In this document: one piece after another, positions 50,512-59,887 of the stretch
Position numbering within the stretch: position 1 is the stretch's first letter
Layout of the letters: each line of letters opens with the position of its first letter
Assembly: GCF_002933465.1 (NCBI RefSeq)
Contig: NZ_PSZE01000008.1
Span: forward strand, 186,001-250,000
DNA from: Nocardia nova
GTDB taxonomy: Bacteria; Actinomycetota; Actinomycetes; Mycobacteriales; Mycobacteriaceae
DNA length: 64,000 nt
Direction: 5' to 3'
Program-made: the position numbers and the translations under genes
The notes under the pieces: model-generated
Databases searched by the model: none
Told to the model about the DNA's origin: nothing
Seen by the model: only the letters and a program-made list of their open reading frames with translations

Positions 50512-50976
50512 TCAGGTGGCGTCGAAATCGATCGGCGGTTTTTCGTTGCGGTCGAGCGGTTTCGGCGGCTCGGGCACCGAATAGTTGGGTGGGGTCACAG
50601 AATTCGGCGATCCGGTCTGTGAGGTGCCGGAATCGCCGGACGAGCCGTTGCCCGGACTCGCGGCCCCGAAGGTGCCGGTGAACAGCGAATCGTCACCGTC
50701 GAACAGGTGCTTGGTGACCATCGACCGCGGCGTCATACCGCGCAGACCTTCGAGTGGTTTGCGCAGTTCGTTGAGCTCTTCGAGCGGCTTGCGCAGCTCG
50801 TCGAGCTCGGGTCCCAGATCGTTGCGCAGCTGGCTGGTGGCGCCGGAGGCGTAGTCGCGGACCTGACGCAGACTCTGCGCGGTCCAGCGAATCGCCCCCG
50901 GCAGCCGTTCCGGGCCGAGAATCACCAGCGCGGCGACCACCAGGATCACCATCTCGGGCCAGCCGATATTGAACAT
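50512..50976 (-). CDS. tatB: Sec-independent protein translocase protein TatB
   Basis: 154-residue Tat[21 protein letters not shown] is the single TM anchor with the essential Glu at position 8, followed by [20 protein letters not shown] (amphipathic helix, hallmark GPE/RLP) and a charged coiled region ([18 protein letters not shown]). The C-terminus is Pro/Ser-rich, as in actinobacterial TatB. It is part of the twin-arginine translocase that would export the DUF1906 protein at 10.4 kb. Leaderless: TAGCCT (50983-50988) 6 nt before ATG. Last of the sigE-rseA-htrA-tatB run. Confidence 0.93.
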   Translation of the reverse strand: MFNIGWPEMVILVVAALVILGPERLPGAIRWTAQSLRQVRDYASGATSQLRNDLGPELDELRKPLEELNELRKPLEGLRGMTPRSMVTKHLFDGDDSLFTGTFGAASPGNGSSGDSGTSQTGSPNSVTPPNYSVPEPPKPLDRNEKPPIDFDAT

Positions 50977-50982
50977 AAGACC

Positions 50983-50988
50983 AGGCTA
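50983..50988 (-). promoter_or_regulatory. -10 box TAGCCT of tatB, overlapping the htrA stop codon
   Basis: The TAG stop of htrA (50986-50988) forms the first half of TAGCCT; 6 nt later comes the tatB ATG. tatB can thus be transcribed independently of the sigE operon. Confidence 0.6.
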
Positions 50989-52533
50989 CTGGGGTGCTTG
51001 CGGGGCGTTCTTATCGGATTCCAGCGTCACCGGCACATCGACCTGACGGCCGTCGCGGATCAATTGGAAATTCACCGTCTCGCCGATCTGGTGGGACTGG
51101 ACGGCGACGGTGAGTTCGGCCGGTTCGGTGACCTGCCGATCGCCCACCTTGACGATCACGTCGCCCTCGGCGATACCGGCCTTGGCGGCCGGGCTGTTGC
51201 CGACCACGTCGGCCACCGCGGCGCCACTCATGACGTCATTTTCGACCTGCTTGGTCTTCGCGCTGACGCCGAGCCACGGGTGGTACATCACGCCGTCGCG
51301 GATCAGGGTCTGCGAGACCCGCTGCACCAGATCCACGGGAATCGCGAAGCCGAGGCCGACCGACCCGCCGCTCTCGCTGCGGATGGCGGTGTTGATCCCG
51401 ATCAACCGGCCCTCGCCGTCGACCAGGGCGCCGCCGGAGTTGCCGTGGTTGATCGCGGCATCGGTCTGCACGGCGTCGAAGGCGCCGGCGGTGTCGTCAC
51501 CGGCCTCCGGGCTCTCCTGGATCGCGCGATGCAACGCGCTGACGATGCCGGAGGTGACGGTCTTGCTCAGGCCCAGCGGCGAGCCGATGGCCAGCACGTC
51601 GTCACCGACTTGCACATCGCTCGACTTTCCGAGCCGGGCCACGGTGAGGTTTTTCACGTCGACCTTCAGCACCGCGAGGTCGGTCTTCGGGTCGCGGCCG
51701 ACCAGCCGGGCCGGGGCCTTGGTGCCGTCGGAGAAGGTGGCCTGGATCTTGGCCCGCCCGGATTTGTCCTGTGCCGCCATCGAGATGACGTGATTGTTGG
51801 TGACGATATAGCCGTTTCCGTCGATGACCACGCCGGAACCGAGGGCGCCGTTGTCGCCGACGGTCTCGCGGATCGAGACGACCGAGGGCAGCACCGCGTC
51901 GGCCACCTTGGCGACCTGGCTGTGTGGTTTGTCGGTGTTGCTCTCCTGCTGCAGCGCGATCTTGCGCGAGGTCAGCGCCCCGGTGTTCTCGGCCGTGAAC
52001 CGGCCCACCAGGCCGCCGAGCACGCCGATGATCAGGGCCACCACACCCAGGACGGCCAATGCCTTGGGCGCTACCTTGCCGCCGAACAGTACTTCGCGGG
52101 CGCCGAGTTTGACACCCGGCGGCAGCGGCTGCGGGGCGGGGGTGTGGATGGCGGGATCGCCGAGGCGGGCCGCGGCCGCGGGATCGCGCCAGGGATCGAC
52201 CGGTGCGCCGCTATCGGGCGTGTCGGCTCCGGCGTCGGGATCGCGCTGCAGGAGTTCGTCCGAACCCGCGGGCCGTCCGAAGGCCTCGGCCAGCACCGCG
52301 TCCGGCGGGCGATTGACCAATTCGGGAGTGTCGTGACGCGGCGCGGGTGCGGCCTGGGTGTGCGGTGCGAAGGATCCGGCCTGCCCGTCGGGGCGGCGGA
52401 AAGCGCGGGCGGTGTGGTTATCGATATCCGGGCGGTACACCGGGCGCGGCCCCAGCACGGGCGCGTCCGACGGCCTCAGGTTCCCCCTGGCCGCCGAATC
52501 CGATGAAGCGGACGGCGTCGATTCGGTGGTCAC
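50986..52533 (-). CDS. htrA: HtrA/DegP-like membrane-anchored serine protease
   Basis: About 515 residues. A long Pro/Ala-rich cytoplasmic N-terminus (with PRPVYRPDIDN, AFGRPAGSDELLQRDPDAGA, DPWRDPAAAARLGDPA), one TM helix (AVLGVVALIIGVLGGLVG), a trypsin-like protease domain with triad His in IVTNNHVIS, Asp in KTDLAVLKVD and Ser in INHGNSGGALVDGEG, and a C-terminal PDZ domain (VSAKTKQVENDVMSGAAV onward). GTG 52533 starts 11 nt after the rseA stop; ATG 52560 (overlapping rseA) is an alternative. Homologue of Rv1223, an envelope protein-quality protease in the SigE regulon. Confidence 0.93.
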   Translation of the reverse strand: MTTESTPSASSDSAARGNLRPSDAPVLGPRPVYRPDIDNHTARAFRRPDGQAGSFAPHTQAAPAPRHDTPELVNRPPDAVLAEAFGRPAGSDELLQRDPDAGADTPDSGAPVDPWRDPAAAARLGDPAIHTPAPQPLPPGVKLGAREVLFGGKVAPKALAVLGVVALIIGVLGGLVGRFTAENTGALTSRKIALQQESNTDKPHSQVAKVADAVLPSVVSIRETVGDNGALGSGVVIDGNGYIVTNNHVISMAAQDKSGRAKIQATFSDGTKAPARLVGRDPKTDLAVLKVDVKNLTVARLGKSSDVQVGDDVLAIGSPLGLSKTVTSGIVSALHRAIQESPEAGDDTAGAFDAVQTDAAINHGNSGGALVDGEGRLIGINTAIRSESGGSVGLGFAIPVDLVQRVSQTLIRDGVMYHPWLGVSAKTKQVENDVMSGAAVADVVGNSPAAKAGIAEGDVIVKVGDRQVTEPAELTVAVQSHQIGETVNFQLIRDGRQVDVPVTLESDKNAPQAPQ

Positions 52534-52544
52534 GTTGGCAAACT

Positions 52545-52934
52545 CTACTTGCGCCACCATCCCGTCCACCGCCTGCTCTCGAATCCCAATTCTCGATTCG
52601 AGGAGGAGGCGAAACGGAACGAATCCGCCCGCAGGCCGAAGAAACTCGCGCCGCGGGACATATTTTCGGCGCTACTTCCGGTCAGGTCGGCCAATGGAAT
52701 TCGGCTGAGCGTGTCCTGCAGGTCGGTCGGCACGGAAATCTGCATTTGCGCGGCCCGGCGCAACGCCACCCGGGCCTGCTGCTGCGCCTCGACCTCGGCG
52801 GCGCATTCGGGGCAGCGGGACAGATGTTCGGCCGCGCGCAGATAGGCGTTCATTCTCAGCTCGCCGTCGACATATGCGACGACGGCCTCACTGGCCAGGT
52901 GTTCGGTGGGGGCGAAACGACCCTCGCCGGTCAT
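52545..52934 (-). CDS. rseA: Anti-sigma-E factor RseA
   Basis: 129-residue zinc-binding anti-sigma (ZAS) protein: RMNAYLRAAEHLSRCPECAA contains the HxxxCxxC motif (residues ~39-46) that binds Zn. The N-terminal part binds SigE; there is no membrane helix, as in M. tuberculosis RseA (Rv1222). ATG 52934 (GAAGGG upstream) is preferred; ATG 52946 would add four residues. It lies 65 bp downstream of the sigE stop and 11 bp ahead of htrA; an operon. Confidence 0.92.
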   Translation of the reverse strand: MTGEGRFAPTEHLASEAVVAYVDGELRMNAYLRAAEHLSRCPECAAEVEAQQQARVALRRAAQMQISVPTDLQDTLSRIPLADLTGSSAENMSRGASFFGLRADSFRFASSSNRELGFESRRWTGWWRK

Positions 52935-52999
52935 ACGGATGCACACCCTTCCGACGGACTACAGCTTCGCCGGGCACGGCCGCGGCGATGCACCGCTGT

Positions 53000-53824
53000 T
53001 TACCCGACTTTCTCCTCAGCGGCGAACCGCTGCTGAGAACCATTATGCGCAAGGTATTCCCGCAGTGCCTGACGGCCGCGATGGATCCGGCTGCGCACGG
53101 TACCCAACTTCACCCCGAGGGTAGCGCCGATCTCCTCGTAGGACAGGCCTTCGATATCGCACAGCACGACGGCCGCGCGGAACTCCGGAGCCAGCGCGTC
53201 GAGCGCCCGCTGCAGGTCCGGATCCAGCCGGGCATCGTGATAGACCTGCTCGGGCCCGGGACCTTCGGACGGCACCCGGTCGTAGTCCTCGGGCAGCGCC
53301 TCCATCCGGATGCGGTTGCGTCGGCGGACCATGTCGAGGAACAGGTTCGTGGTGATCCGGTGCAGCCAGCCCTCGAACGTGCCGGGCTGGTAGTTCTGCA
53401 ACGAGCGGAAGACGCGGATGAACGTCTCCTGAGTGAGATCCTCGGCATCCTGCGGGTCTCCGGTCAGCCGGTAGGCCAGCCGATACACCCGGTCGGCGTG
53501 CTCGCGGACCAGCTCGTCCCAGGACGGCATCATGGTCCGGTCGCCGGTGGCGTCGAAGGCGGCGGTCCCGCTGAGGGCGTCGTCCGCGGCATCGCCCGCG
53601 ACAGATTCGGCATCGCCCGCGACAGATTCGGTATCGTCGAAGTCGGCGCCGTTCGCGACGACGGCCCGCGCTTGGGGACCGACTTCGGCTTCCGGACGCA
53701 CCTCGACTTCGGTACGGACATCGCTACGAGCGGCACCAGGCAACTCGTAATCGGCCGAGACGCCGATCGGCAGACTCGACTCGGGCAGGGTGGCGTGCTC
53801 GCGCGCCGCATCGACCTTGTGGAT
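53000..53824 (-). CDS. sigE: ECF sigma factor SigE, apparent ATC start
   Basis: 274 residues. Core: [60 protein letters not shown] (region 2), then [34 protein letters not shown] (region 4). The N-terminal ~95-residue extension is acidic and includes the tandem ESVAGDA repeat. The frame stays open far upstream (to 54793), but an AGGAGGT ribosome site (53831-53837) lies six nt before ATC 53824; no ATG/GTG is near it. The first internal ATG (53531-53533 region) starts only at the core. Controlled by RseA. Homologue of Rv1221. Confidence 0.92.
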   Translation of the reverse strand: MHKVDAAREHATLPESSLPIGVSADYELPGAARSDVRTEVEVRPEAEVGPQARAVVANGADFDDTESVAGDAESVAGDAADDALSGTAAFDATGDRTMMPSWDELVREHADRVYRLAYRLTGDPQDAEDLTQETFIRVFRSLQNYQPGTFEGWLHRITTNLFLDMVRRRNRIRMEALPEDYDRVPSEGPGPEQVYHDARLDPDLQRALDALAPEFRAAVVLCDIEGLSYEEIGATLGVKLGTVRSRIHRGRQALREYLAHNGSQQRFAAEEKVG

Positions 53825-53887
53825 GGGGTGACCTCCTACTCGGGACCGTGGTAGGCGCACGACGAGTGGTGGTCGTCGCGTACCGGG

Positions 53888-53917
53888 TACAACCCCGGAC
53901 CTGAGTCCGGTGTTCCC
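53888..53917 (-). promoter_or_regulatory. Candidate ECF-type promoter of sigE
   Basis: On the minus strand GGGAAC (53912-53917), 18-nt spacer, then GTTGTA (53888-53893), resembling SigE/SigH-type promoters (GGAAC...GTT). The spacer contains the palindrome CCGGAC-CTGA-GTCCGG. If used, sigE would be autoregulated. Confidence 0.4.
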
Positions 53918-54054
53918 GGGCGCCGTCCGGCGGTCGGCCGGCCCTTGCTTGGTCAATACTCTGACGGTTCCCGATGTGCCGGTGGTATGGGGAGGCTGAG
54001 GGACACCTGAGAAAAAGAGCGGGCCGTCGTCGCGCCCCCGGACTGTCACGCCGT

Positions 54055-54060
54055 TAGCCT
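54055..54060 (+). promoter_or_regulatory. -10 box TAGCCT, leaderless start of the O-methyltransferase gene
   Basis: TAGCCT, 7 nt (CATATTC), then GTG 54068. Confidence 0.65.
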
Positions 54061-54067
54061 CATATTC

Positions 54068-54715
54068 GTGAGCCACATCCCAGCGGCATCGGCCCTGCAG
54101 CGCAACCTCGCCTACGTGGAGGAATCCGTGGTCGAGGACGAGATCCTCATCGCCGCGCGGGAGCGGGCCACGGAACTGGGCGCCGCGCCGGTACCGCCGT
54201 CGGTGGGAGCGCTGCTCAGTATGTACGCCCAGCTGCTCGGCGCCCGAGCGGTGGTCGAGGTCGGCACCGGCGCCGGAATCAGCGGCCTGTGGCTGCTCGA
54301 TGGCATGCGTGAGGACGGCACGCTGACCACGATCGACTCCGAGCCGGAACATCAGCGTGCGGCCAAGGACGCTTTCCGCGCCGCCGATATCGCGCCCGCG
54401 CGTACCCGGCTGATCAACGGCCGGGCTCTGGATGTGCTGCCACGGCTCGCCGACGGCGCCTACGATCTGGTGTTCATCGACGCGGCCCCGCTCGAACATC
54501 CGCAATACGTCGAGCAGGCCGTACGTTTGCTGCGCGAGGGCGGGGCGGTGCTGATGTACAACGCCCTGCTGGGCGGGCGGGTGCCCGATCCGGCGCAGCG
54601 CGATGCCGCGACCCAGGCGGTGCGGGCTGCGACCCGGGCGGTGGCCGAGGACCCCGACCTGACCAGCGTGCTGATCCCGGTCGGCGACGGGCTGCTCTGC
54701 GCCTCGCGCGGCTAG
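54068..54715 (+). CDS. SAM-dependent O-methyltransferase (Rv1220c-like)
   Basis: 215-residue class I O-methyltransferase (CCoAOMT family). Motif [21 protein letters not shown] (from residue ~60), [17 protein letters not shown] (acidic loop binding ribose), [20 protein letters not shown] (metal/catalytic Asp region), and C-terminal [16 protein letters not shown]. Substrate unknown. GTG 54068 leaderless. Divergent from sigE exactly as Rv1220c is in M. tuberculosis. Confidence 0.9.
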   Translation: MSHIPAASALQRNLAYVEESVVEDEILIAARERATELGAAPVPPSVGALLSMYAQLLGARAVVEVGTGAGISGLWLLDGMREDGTLTTIDSEPEHQRAAKDAFRAADIAPARTRLINGRALDVLPRLADGAYDLVFIDAAPLEHPQYVEQAVRLLREGGAVLMYNALLGGRVPDPAQRDAATQAVRAATRAVAEDPDLTSVLIPVGDGLLCASRG

Positions 54716-54835
54716 TCGCCGTTCGCCGGTTGTCCGGCGGTTCGATCGGGCCGGTGCCGGAATTAGCTCGCGCAATGCTGTCGACCTGCGCATTCGGCTT
54801 TCGAAATTTGTCTCGTGCCGAGTCTTGCGTGCGGA

Positions 54836-54871
54836 TTGAACGAGTGTTTAGTATATTGAACATGTGTTTAA
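54836..54871 (+). promoter_or_regulatory. Promoter and tandem operator of the TetR efflux regulator
   Basis: TTGAACGAGTGTTTAG (54836-54851) and TTGAACATGTGTTTAA (54856-54871) repeat at 20 bp; each is a near-palindrome (TTGAAC...GTTTAA). They flank the -10 box TATATT (54852-54857), 6 nt before GTG 54864, a layout for autorepression. Confidence 0.7.
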
Positions 54872-55517
54872 GGGAGCAGCCGTACCGGAAGGATCCGCCT
54901 CGGATCTGAGCACGCCCGCCCGCATCCGGGACGCGGCGATCGTCGTCTTCGGAGAAGAGGGATTCGGGGTCGGGGTGCGGGCCATCGCCAAGGCGGCGGG
55001 GGTTTCGCCCGGACTCGTCAATCACCACTTCGGTTCCAAGGAGGGCCTGCGCGAGGCGTGTGACGAGCACGTACGGGCCGTCGTCCGGGCCGCGAAGACG
55101 GAATACGTCCAGCAGCCCTCGCCGAGTTCGACCCTGAAGGCCCTCGCCGAAATCGAGGAGTTCGCGCCCTACATCGCGTATCTGATGCGCAGCTTCCAGG
55201 CCGGCGGAACGCTGATGACCTCGCTGTTCGATCAGATGCGCGCGGATGTGGAGTCCTACCTCGAGGTTGGTATCGAGGCCGGCACATTGCGCCGGCCCAG
55301 AGACGTAACGGCGACGGCGAACTATCTGGCGGTGCAGAACGGCGGCGGATTCTTCTTCTACCTGCAGCTTTACGCCGCCCGCCATGAAGGAAAGCTCGAC
55401 TTTCGAAAAGCGCTGCGCGAGTACGCCGACCAGATGATGCTGCCGGCCATCGAGGCCAACACCCACGGCCTGTTCGCCGATTCCTCGGTGCTCGACTCGT
55501 TGCTCGCCGAAATGTGA
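54864..55517 (+). CDS. TetR-family repressor of the adjacent ABC efflux genes (Rv1219c-like)
   Basis: 217-residue TetR. HTH: RIRDAAIVVFGEEGFGVGVR, AIAKAAGVSPGLVNHHFGSK, EGLREACDEHV (residues ~18-66), with VSPGLVNHHFGSK as the recognition helix. C-terminal domain: a TetR_C type with EFAPYIAYLMRSFQAGG and NYLAVQNGGGFFFYLQLY. GTG 54864 is leaderless behind TATATT and lies inside the second operator repeat. It is followed by an ABC ATPase (24 bp) and permease; order and direction match M. tuberculosis Rv1219c-Rv1218c-Rv1217c, an efflux system whose repressor is Rv1219c. Confidence 0.88.
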   Translation: MFKGAAVPEGSASDLSTPARIRDAAIVVFGEEGFGVGVRAIAKAAGVSPGLVNHHFGSKEGLREACDEHVRAVVRAAKTEYVQQPSPSSTLKALAEIEEFAPYIAYLMRSFQAGGTLMTSLFDQMRADVESYLEVGIEAGTLRRPRDVTATANYLAVQNGGGFFFYLQLYAARHEGKLDFRKALREYADQMMLPAIEANTHGLFADSSVLDSLLAEM

Positions 55518-55541
55518 ACCCTTATCTCGCAAGGAGATTCG

Positions 55542-56507
55542 ATGTCATCGGCAATCGAGGTCCGGAAGTTGCACAAGCACTTCGGATCGGTACGCGCCCT
55601 GGACGGCCTCGACCTCGAGGTCGCCGAGGGAGAGGTGCACGGCTTCCTCGGGCCCAACGGGGCCGGCAAGTCGACCACCATTCGCATTCTGCTCGGCATC
55701 CTGGCGCGCACCTCGGGGCAGGCCCGGGTGCTGGGGCGCGATCCGTGGACCGATGCGGTCGAGCTGCATCGCGATATCGCCTACGTCCCGGGCGATGTCA
55801 CGCTGTGGCCGTCGCTGTCGGGTGGGGAGACGATCGATCTGCTGGCGCGGATGCGGGGCGGCATCGATACCGGGCGCCGCGCCGAGATGATCGAGCGCTT
55901 CGAACTCGATCCGCGCAAGAAGGCGCGCGCATACTCCAAGGGCAACCGGCAGAAGGTCGCGCTCGTCTCCGCCTTCTCCTCGAACGCGCGACTGCTGCTG
56001 CTCGACGAACCGACCTCGGGCCTGGATCCGTTGATGGAACAGGTCTTTCGCGAATGTGCGCGAGAGGCGGCCGGGCGCGGCGCCACCGTGCTGCTGTCGA
56101 GCCACATCCTCTCCGAGGTGGAGGCGCTGTGCGATCGAGTAACGATCATTCGCGCCGGTAAGACCGTCGAGAGCGGCACTCTGGCCGAGATGCGTCATCT
56201 CAGCCGCACGTCGATCACGGCCGAACTCATCGGCGACCCGGGCGCTATCGGCGCCATCGCGGGCGTCGAGGATGTGACGATCGAGGACCACACGCTGCAC
56301 TGCCAGGTCGACAGCGAACATCTGGGCGAACTGATCCGGGTGCTCGGCGACGCCGGAGTCCGCAGCCTCGTCAGTCAGCCGCCGACTCTGGAAGAGCTGT
56401 TCCTGCGCCATTATTCGCTCGCCGGCGACGCGCCGGCCGATGCCCGGCGACCGGCGCGCACCTCCGCGTCGCGGGACGAGCAGGCATTGAGCGAGGCGAC
56501 GAAATGA
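55542..56507 (+). CDS. ABC transporter ATP-binding protein, drug efflux (Rv1218c-like)
   Basis: 321-residue ATPase. Walker [19 protein letters not shown] (near 40), Q-loop [18 protein letters not shown], signature [20 protein letters not shown] (degenerate SKGNRQK), Walker [17 protein letters not shown] and switch SSHILSEVE. The C-terminal ~100 residues form the regulatory part of daunorubicin/DrrA-type exporters. ATG 55542 after AAGGAG. It overlaps the permease by ATGA. The M. tuberculosis homologue exports several drug classes; the physiological substrate is unknown. Confidence 0.92.
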   Translation: MSSAIEVRKLHKHFGSVRALDGLDLEVAEGEVHGFLGPNGAGKSTTIRILLGILARTSGQARVLGRDPWTDAVELHRDIAYVPGDVTLWPSLSGGETIDLLARMRGGIDTGRRAEMIERFELDPRKKARAYSKGNRQKVALVSAFSSNARLLLLDEPTSGLDPLMEQVFRECAREAAGRGATVLLSSHILSEVEALCDRVTIIRAGKTVESGTLAEMRHLSRTSITAELIGDPGAIGAIAGVEDVTIEDHTLHCQVDSEHLGELIRVLGDAGVRSLVSQPPTLEELFLRHYSLAGDAPADARRPARTSASRDEQALSEATK

Positions 56508-58162
56508 CCACCGCGACCCTCGACCGCCCGCACGGCGGATTCGCCGAACGCTCCACCCGCTCTTCGGATTTCACCGGCACCGGGCAACTGCTGCGCCTGT
56601 ATCTGCGGCGGGACCGGATCGTCTTGCCGCTGTGGGTGCTGCTGCTCTCGGCGCCGCTGGGCAGCGTCTACGTCTCCAGCGTGAAGAATCTGTACTCGTC
56701 GCCGGCCGATCTGCAGAATTTCGCGCACACCATCCTGTCCAGCCCGGCACAGCTGGCGTTGTACGGCCCGATCTACAACACCAGCATCGGTGCGTCCGGC
56801 GTGTGGAAAGCGGGGGCGTTCTACACCCTGATCGGCATCGCCATCATTCTCACCGTCATCCGGCACACCCGCGCCGAGGAGGAGACCGGACGCGAGGAGC
56901 TGCTCGCCTCGACCCGGGTGGGCCGCTTCGCCGCCCTGTCCGCGACCCTGCTGCTGACCTGCGCCGCCTGCGTGGCGGTCGGAATCGTCGCGACGCTGAG
57001 CATCGCCTCGTCGGGAGTGCCGTTCGACGGCTCGCTGGCCTTCGGCGCGGCGCTGGCTGCCGCGGGCATCGTCTTCGCGGCTGTCGCCGCGGTCGCCGCG
57101 CAGCTGAGTGCGAGCGCACGGCTGTCGCGCGGCATCGCCCTCGCGGTGCTCGCGGCGACCTTCACTCTGCGTGCCATCGGTGACGCGCGGGCCGGTGACG
57201 GTCCCACCGACATCCTCACCTGGCTGTCGCCGCAGGGCTGGTCCCTGCAGGTCCGCCCCTTCGCGGGCGATCGCTGGTGGGTGCTGCTGTTGCACGCGGT
57301 GACCACCGTGGTGTTGATCGCGGTCGCCTATGCGCTGCTGCGGCGGCGCGACATGGGGGCCGGCCTGATCGCCGACCGGCCCGGTCCCACGGTCGGATCG
57401 GCCCTGCTGAGCGGGCCGTTCGGGCTGGCCTGGCGGTTGCAGCGCGGCACCCTGGCGGCATGGACGGTCGGGCTCGCGCTCTACGGTCTGCTCATCGGCA
57501 GCGTGGTTCACGGCATCGGTGACGAGATCGGCTCCAGCCAGACCGTACGCGACATCATCGCCCGGCTCGGCGGTTCGCAGGGGGTGGAACAGGCCTTTCT
57601 GAACACCGCCTTCTCAATCGTCGGCCTGGGCGCGGCGGCCTTCTCGATCTCGGCCGCGCTGCGGATGTACGCGGAGGAGAGCGACGATCGCGCCGAAACC
57701 GTCCTCACCGGCGCCGTCGGCCGAATTCGCTGGGCCGCAAGCCATCTGATCTTCGCCTTCGGCGGTCCGGTGGTGGCGCTGTTCGTCTCCGGCGTGATCG
57801 GCGGCCTGGCCTACGGGATCGCCGCATCGGATCTGGGCGGCAGGTTCCCGCAGGCGCTGGAAGCGGCGATGATCCAGATTCCCGCGGTATGGGTGTTCAC
57901 CGCGATCACCGTGCTGCTGTTCGGACTGCTGCCGCGCTGGACTCCGGTGGCGTGGGGTTTGTTCACCGCGGGGGTGGCGATCTATCTGCTCGGCTCGATC
58001 TCCGGTATGCCGCAATGGGTTCTGGACCTCAACCCCTACGGTCATCTGCCGAAACTGCCGGCGGAGGATTTCCGCGCGGTGCCGGTCATCGTGCTGCTGG
58101 TGCTCGCGGCGCTGATCACCGCGGTCGGACTCGTGGGCTGGCGCCGGCGCGATCTGCGCTGA
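56504..58162 (+). CDS. ABC exporter permease (Rv1217c-like)
   Basis: 552-residue membrane protein with about twelve hydrophobic segments in two similar halves (start of each: [20 protein letters not shown] and [20 protein letters not shown]). That internal duplication means one chain supplies both membrane domains for the ATPase dimer. [20 protein letters not shown] and [20 protein letters not shown] are the paired cytoplasmic loops (coupling helices). It ends [15 protein letters not shown] 56504 overlaps the ATPase stop. Last gene of the TetR-ABC operon. Confidence 0.9.
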   Translation: MTTATLDRPHGGFAERSTRSSDFTGTGQLLRLYLRRDRIVLPLWVLLLSAPLGSVYVSSVKNLYSSPADLQNFAHTILSSPAQLALYGPIYNTSIGASGVWKAGAFYTLIGIAIILTVIRHTRAEEETGREELLASTRVGRFAALSATLLLTCAACVAVGIVATLSIASSGVPFDGSLAFGAALAAAGIVFAAVAAVAAQLSASARLSRGIALAVLAATFTLRAIGDARAGDGPTDILTWLSPQGWSLQVRPFAGDRWWVLLLHAVTTVVLIAVAYALLRRRDMGAGLIADRPGPTVGSALLSGPFGLAWRLQRGTLAAWTVGLALYGLLIGSVVHGIGDEIGSSQTVRDIIARLGGSQGVEQAFLNTAFSIVGLGAAAFSISAALRMYAEESDDRAETVLTGAVGRIRWAASHLIFAFGGPVVALFVSGVIGGLAYGIAASDLGGRFPQALEAAMIQIPAVWVFTAITVLLFGLLPRWTPVAWGLFTAGVAIYLLGSISGMPQWVLDLNPYGHLPKLPAEDFRAVPVIVLLVLAALITAVGLVGWRRRDLR

Positions 58163-58292
58163 TCCGCAAGGCATTTCACCGCCCGGTCGCTCCCGCCCCC
58201 GGAGCGCCGGGCGGCACTTTCCGTGGCCGGGATCGGGGTGCTGCCGATACCATTGGCACAGTGGGTAATTCGGCGGTACCGGGAGGCGGGGA

Positions 58293-58541
58293 GTGTACGA
58301 GCGCGGAATCCTGATCGAGGTCGCGCCTCGCGGATGGCTGGTCCTGGCTCTTGTCAGCCTCGGCGCGGCGGTCTTCGTGGCACTGCTGGTGATGTTGCTG
58401 GTCAGTGGCGACAACTTCGACGATCCGTCGAGATATCCGAGAGTCCCGCACGGTACCTGTGCGCCGTTCTGTTACACGCCGGAAAGTCCGGGCGTCACCG
58501 AACCGGCCCCGCCACCGCAGTATCCGATGCCGGGTCGCTGA
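58293..58541 (+). CDS. Small single-TM protein, 82 aa
   Basis: GTG 58293 with GGAGG six nt upstream. MYERGILIEVAPRGWLVLAL leads into one TM helix (LVSLGAAVFVALLVMLLVSG, residues ~21-40); the C-terminal 40 residues are Pro-rich with two Cys (GTCAPFCYTPESPG) that could form a disulfide outside the cell. No family known. It stands alone between the efflux operon and the convergent glgC. Reasonable coding signal; function unknown. Confidence 0.6.
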   Translation: MYERGILIEVAPRGWLVLALVSLGAAVFVALLVMLLVSGDNFDDPSRYPRVPHGTCAPFCYTPESPGVTEPAPPPQYPMPGR

Positions 58542-58568
58542 GCCGGCTGCTCGGCTCGAATTCGGAGC

Positions 58569-59783
58569 TCAGACCCAGACGCCCTTGCCGACGGTGACCA
58601 CGCCGCCGTTGCTCACGGCGAACCGCTCGCGGTCGCGGTCCAGATCGACGCCGATGATCTCGCCCTCGCCGACCATCACGTTCTTGTCCAGGATCGCGTG
58701 CCGCACCACCGCACCGCGGCCGATCCGCACCCCGGGCATCAGCACACTGCCCTCCACGGTCGCCCCGTCCTCGATGAACACATTCGAGCTCAGCACCGAA
58801 TTGCGCACCGTCGCCGCGGACAGAATGCTGCCCGCACCCACGATGCACTCCTGGGCGAGCCCGCCCTGCGCGAATTTCGCCGGCGCCAAGTTCTCCGCCG
58901 TGCCTCGAATGGGCCAGTGCTTGTTGTAGAGATTGAAGATCGGGTGCACCGAGACCAGATCCATATGCGCTGCGTAGAAGGCGTCGATCGTCCCGACGTC
59001 GCGCCAGTAGCCGCGGTCGCGGTCCGTGGAGCCGGGAACGTCGTTGCGCGCGAAATCGTAGACGCCGGCCTGCCCCTGGGCGACCAGCGCCGGAATGATG
59101 TCGCCGCCCATGTCGTGATCGGAATCGACATCATCGGCATCGGCGCGGATCGCGTCGACCAGCACCTTCGTGGTGAAGACGTAATTGCCCATCGAGGCGA
59201 AGGTCACATTCGGATCGTCGGGCGTGCCGGGCGGATGTACCGGTTTCTCCAGAAATTGCGTGATGCGGCCCGATTCGTCGGAATCGATACAGCCGAAAGC
59301 GCTGGCCTCGCTGCGCGGCACCCGAATTCCGGCCACGGTCACTCCCGCACCGGAATCGATGTGATGGGCGACCATCTGTTCGGGATCCATGCGATAGACG
59401 TGGTCGGCGCCGAACACCACGATGTAGTCGGGGTCCTCGTCGTAGATCAGATTCAGCGACTGCATGATCGCGTCGGCGCTGCCGGTATACCAGCGCGGCC
59501 CCAGCCGCTGCTGGGCCGGGACCGGAGTGATGTATTCGCCGCCGAAGCCGGACAGGCGCCAGGTCTGGGAGATGTGCCGGTCCAGGGAATGCGATTTGTA
59601 CTGGGTCAGCACACAGATGCGCAGATACCCGGCGTTGACGAGGTTGGAGAGGACGAAGTCGATCAGGCGGTACGCGCCCCCGAACGGGACCGCCGGCTTG
59701 GCGCGGTCCTTGGTGAGGGGAAAGAGTCGTTTGCCCTCACCACCGGCTAGCACTACTCCGAGTACGTGCGGCTGGCTCCTCAC
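58569..59783 (-). CDS. glgC: Glucose-1-phosphate adenylyltransferase GlgC
   Basis: 404-residue ADP-glucose pyrophosphorylase. Nucleotidyltransferase signature [20 protein letters not shown] (near residue 10-29), [32 protein letters not shown] (metal Asp), [28 protein letters not shown], and a C-terminal left-handed beta-helix ([20 protein letters not shown]). The GTG at 59783 is leaderless (TAGGTT at 59791-59796, 7 nt away) and gives exactly 404 residues, the length of M. tuberculosis GlgC. Divergent from glgM. Confidence 0.96.
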   Translation of the reverse strand: MRSQPHVLGVVLAGGEGKRLFPLTKDRAKPAVPFGGAYRLIDFVLSNLVNAGYLRICVLTQYKSHSLDRHISQTWRLSGFGGEYITPVPAQQRLGPRWYTGSADAIMQSLNLIYDEDPDYIVVFGADHVYRMDPEQMVAHHIDSGAGVTVAGIRVPRSEASAFGCIDSDESGRITQFLEKPVHPPGTPDDPNVTFASMGNYVFTTKVLVDAIRADADDVDSDHDMGGDIIPALVAQGQAGVYDFARNDVPGSTDRDRGYWRDVGTIDAFYAAHMDLVSVHPIFNLYNKHWPIRGTAENLAPAKFAQGGLAQECIVGAGSILSAATVRNSVLSSNVFIEDGATVEGSVLMPGVRIGRGAVVRHAILDKNVMVGEGEIIGVDLDRDRERFAVSNGGVVTVGKGVWV

Positions 59784-59790
59784 GGAATTC

Positions 59791-59796
59791 AACCTA
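59791..59796 (-). promoter_or_regulatory. -10 box TAGGTT, leaderless start of glgC
   Basis: TAGGTT on the minus strand, 7 nt (GAATTCC) before GTG 59783. Confidence 0.65.
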
Positions 59797-59875
59797 CCGT
59801 CCCAGGCCACGGCGTGTCCGACGCGGTTCACTCCGGCGTGGCCGGGCAGGTGTGGTGGGACGGGGGCGCACGGAT

Positions 59876-59881
59876 TAGGTT
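59876..59881 (+). promoter_or_regulatory. -10 box TAGGTT, leaderless start of glgM
   Basis: TAGGTT, 6 nt (GGACCG), then GTG 59888. Confidence 0.65.
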
Positions 59882-59887
59882 GGACCG

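Noticed and set aside
53825..54793. Long in-frame upstream extension of sigE
   Set aside because: It runs antisense through the O-methyltransferase gene and across a promoter region.
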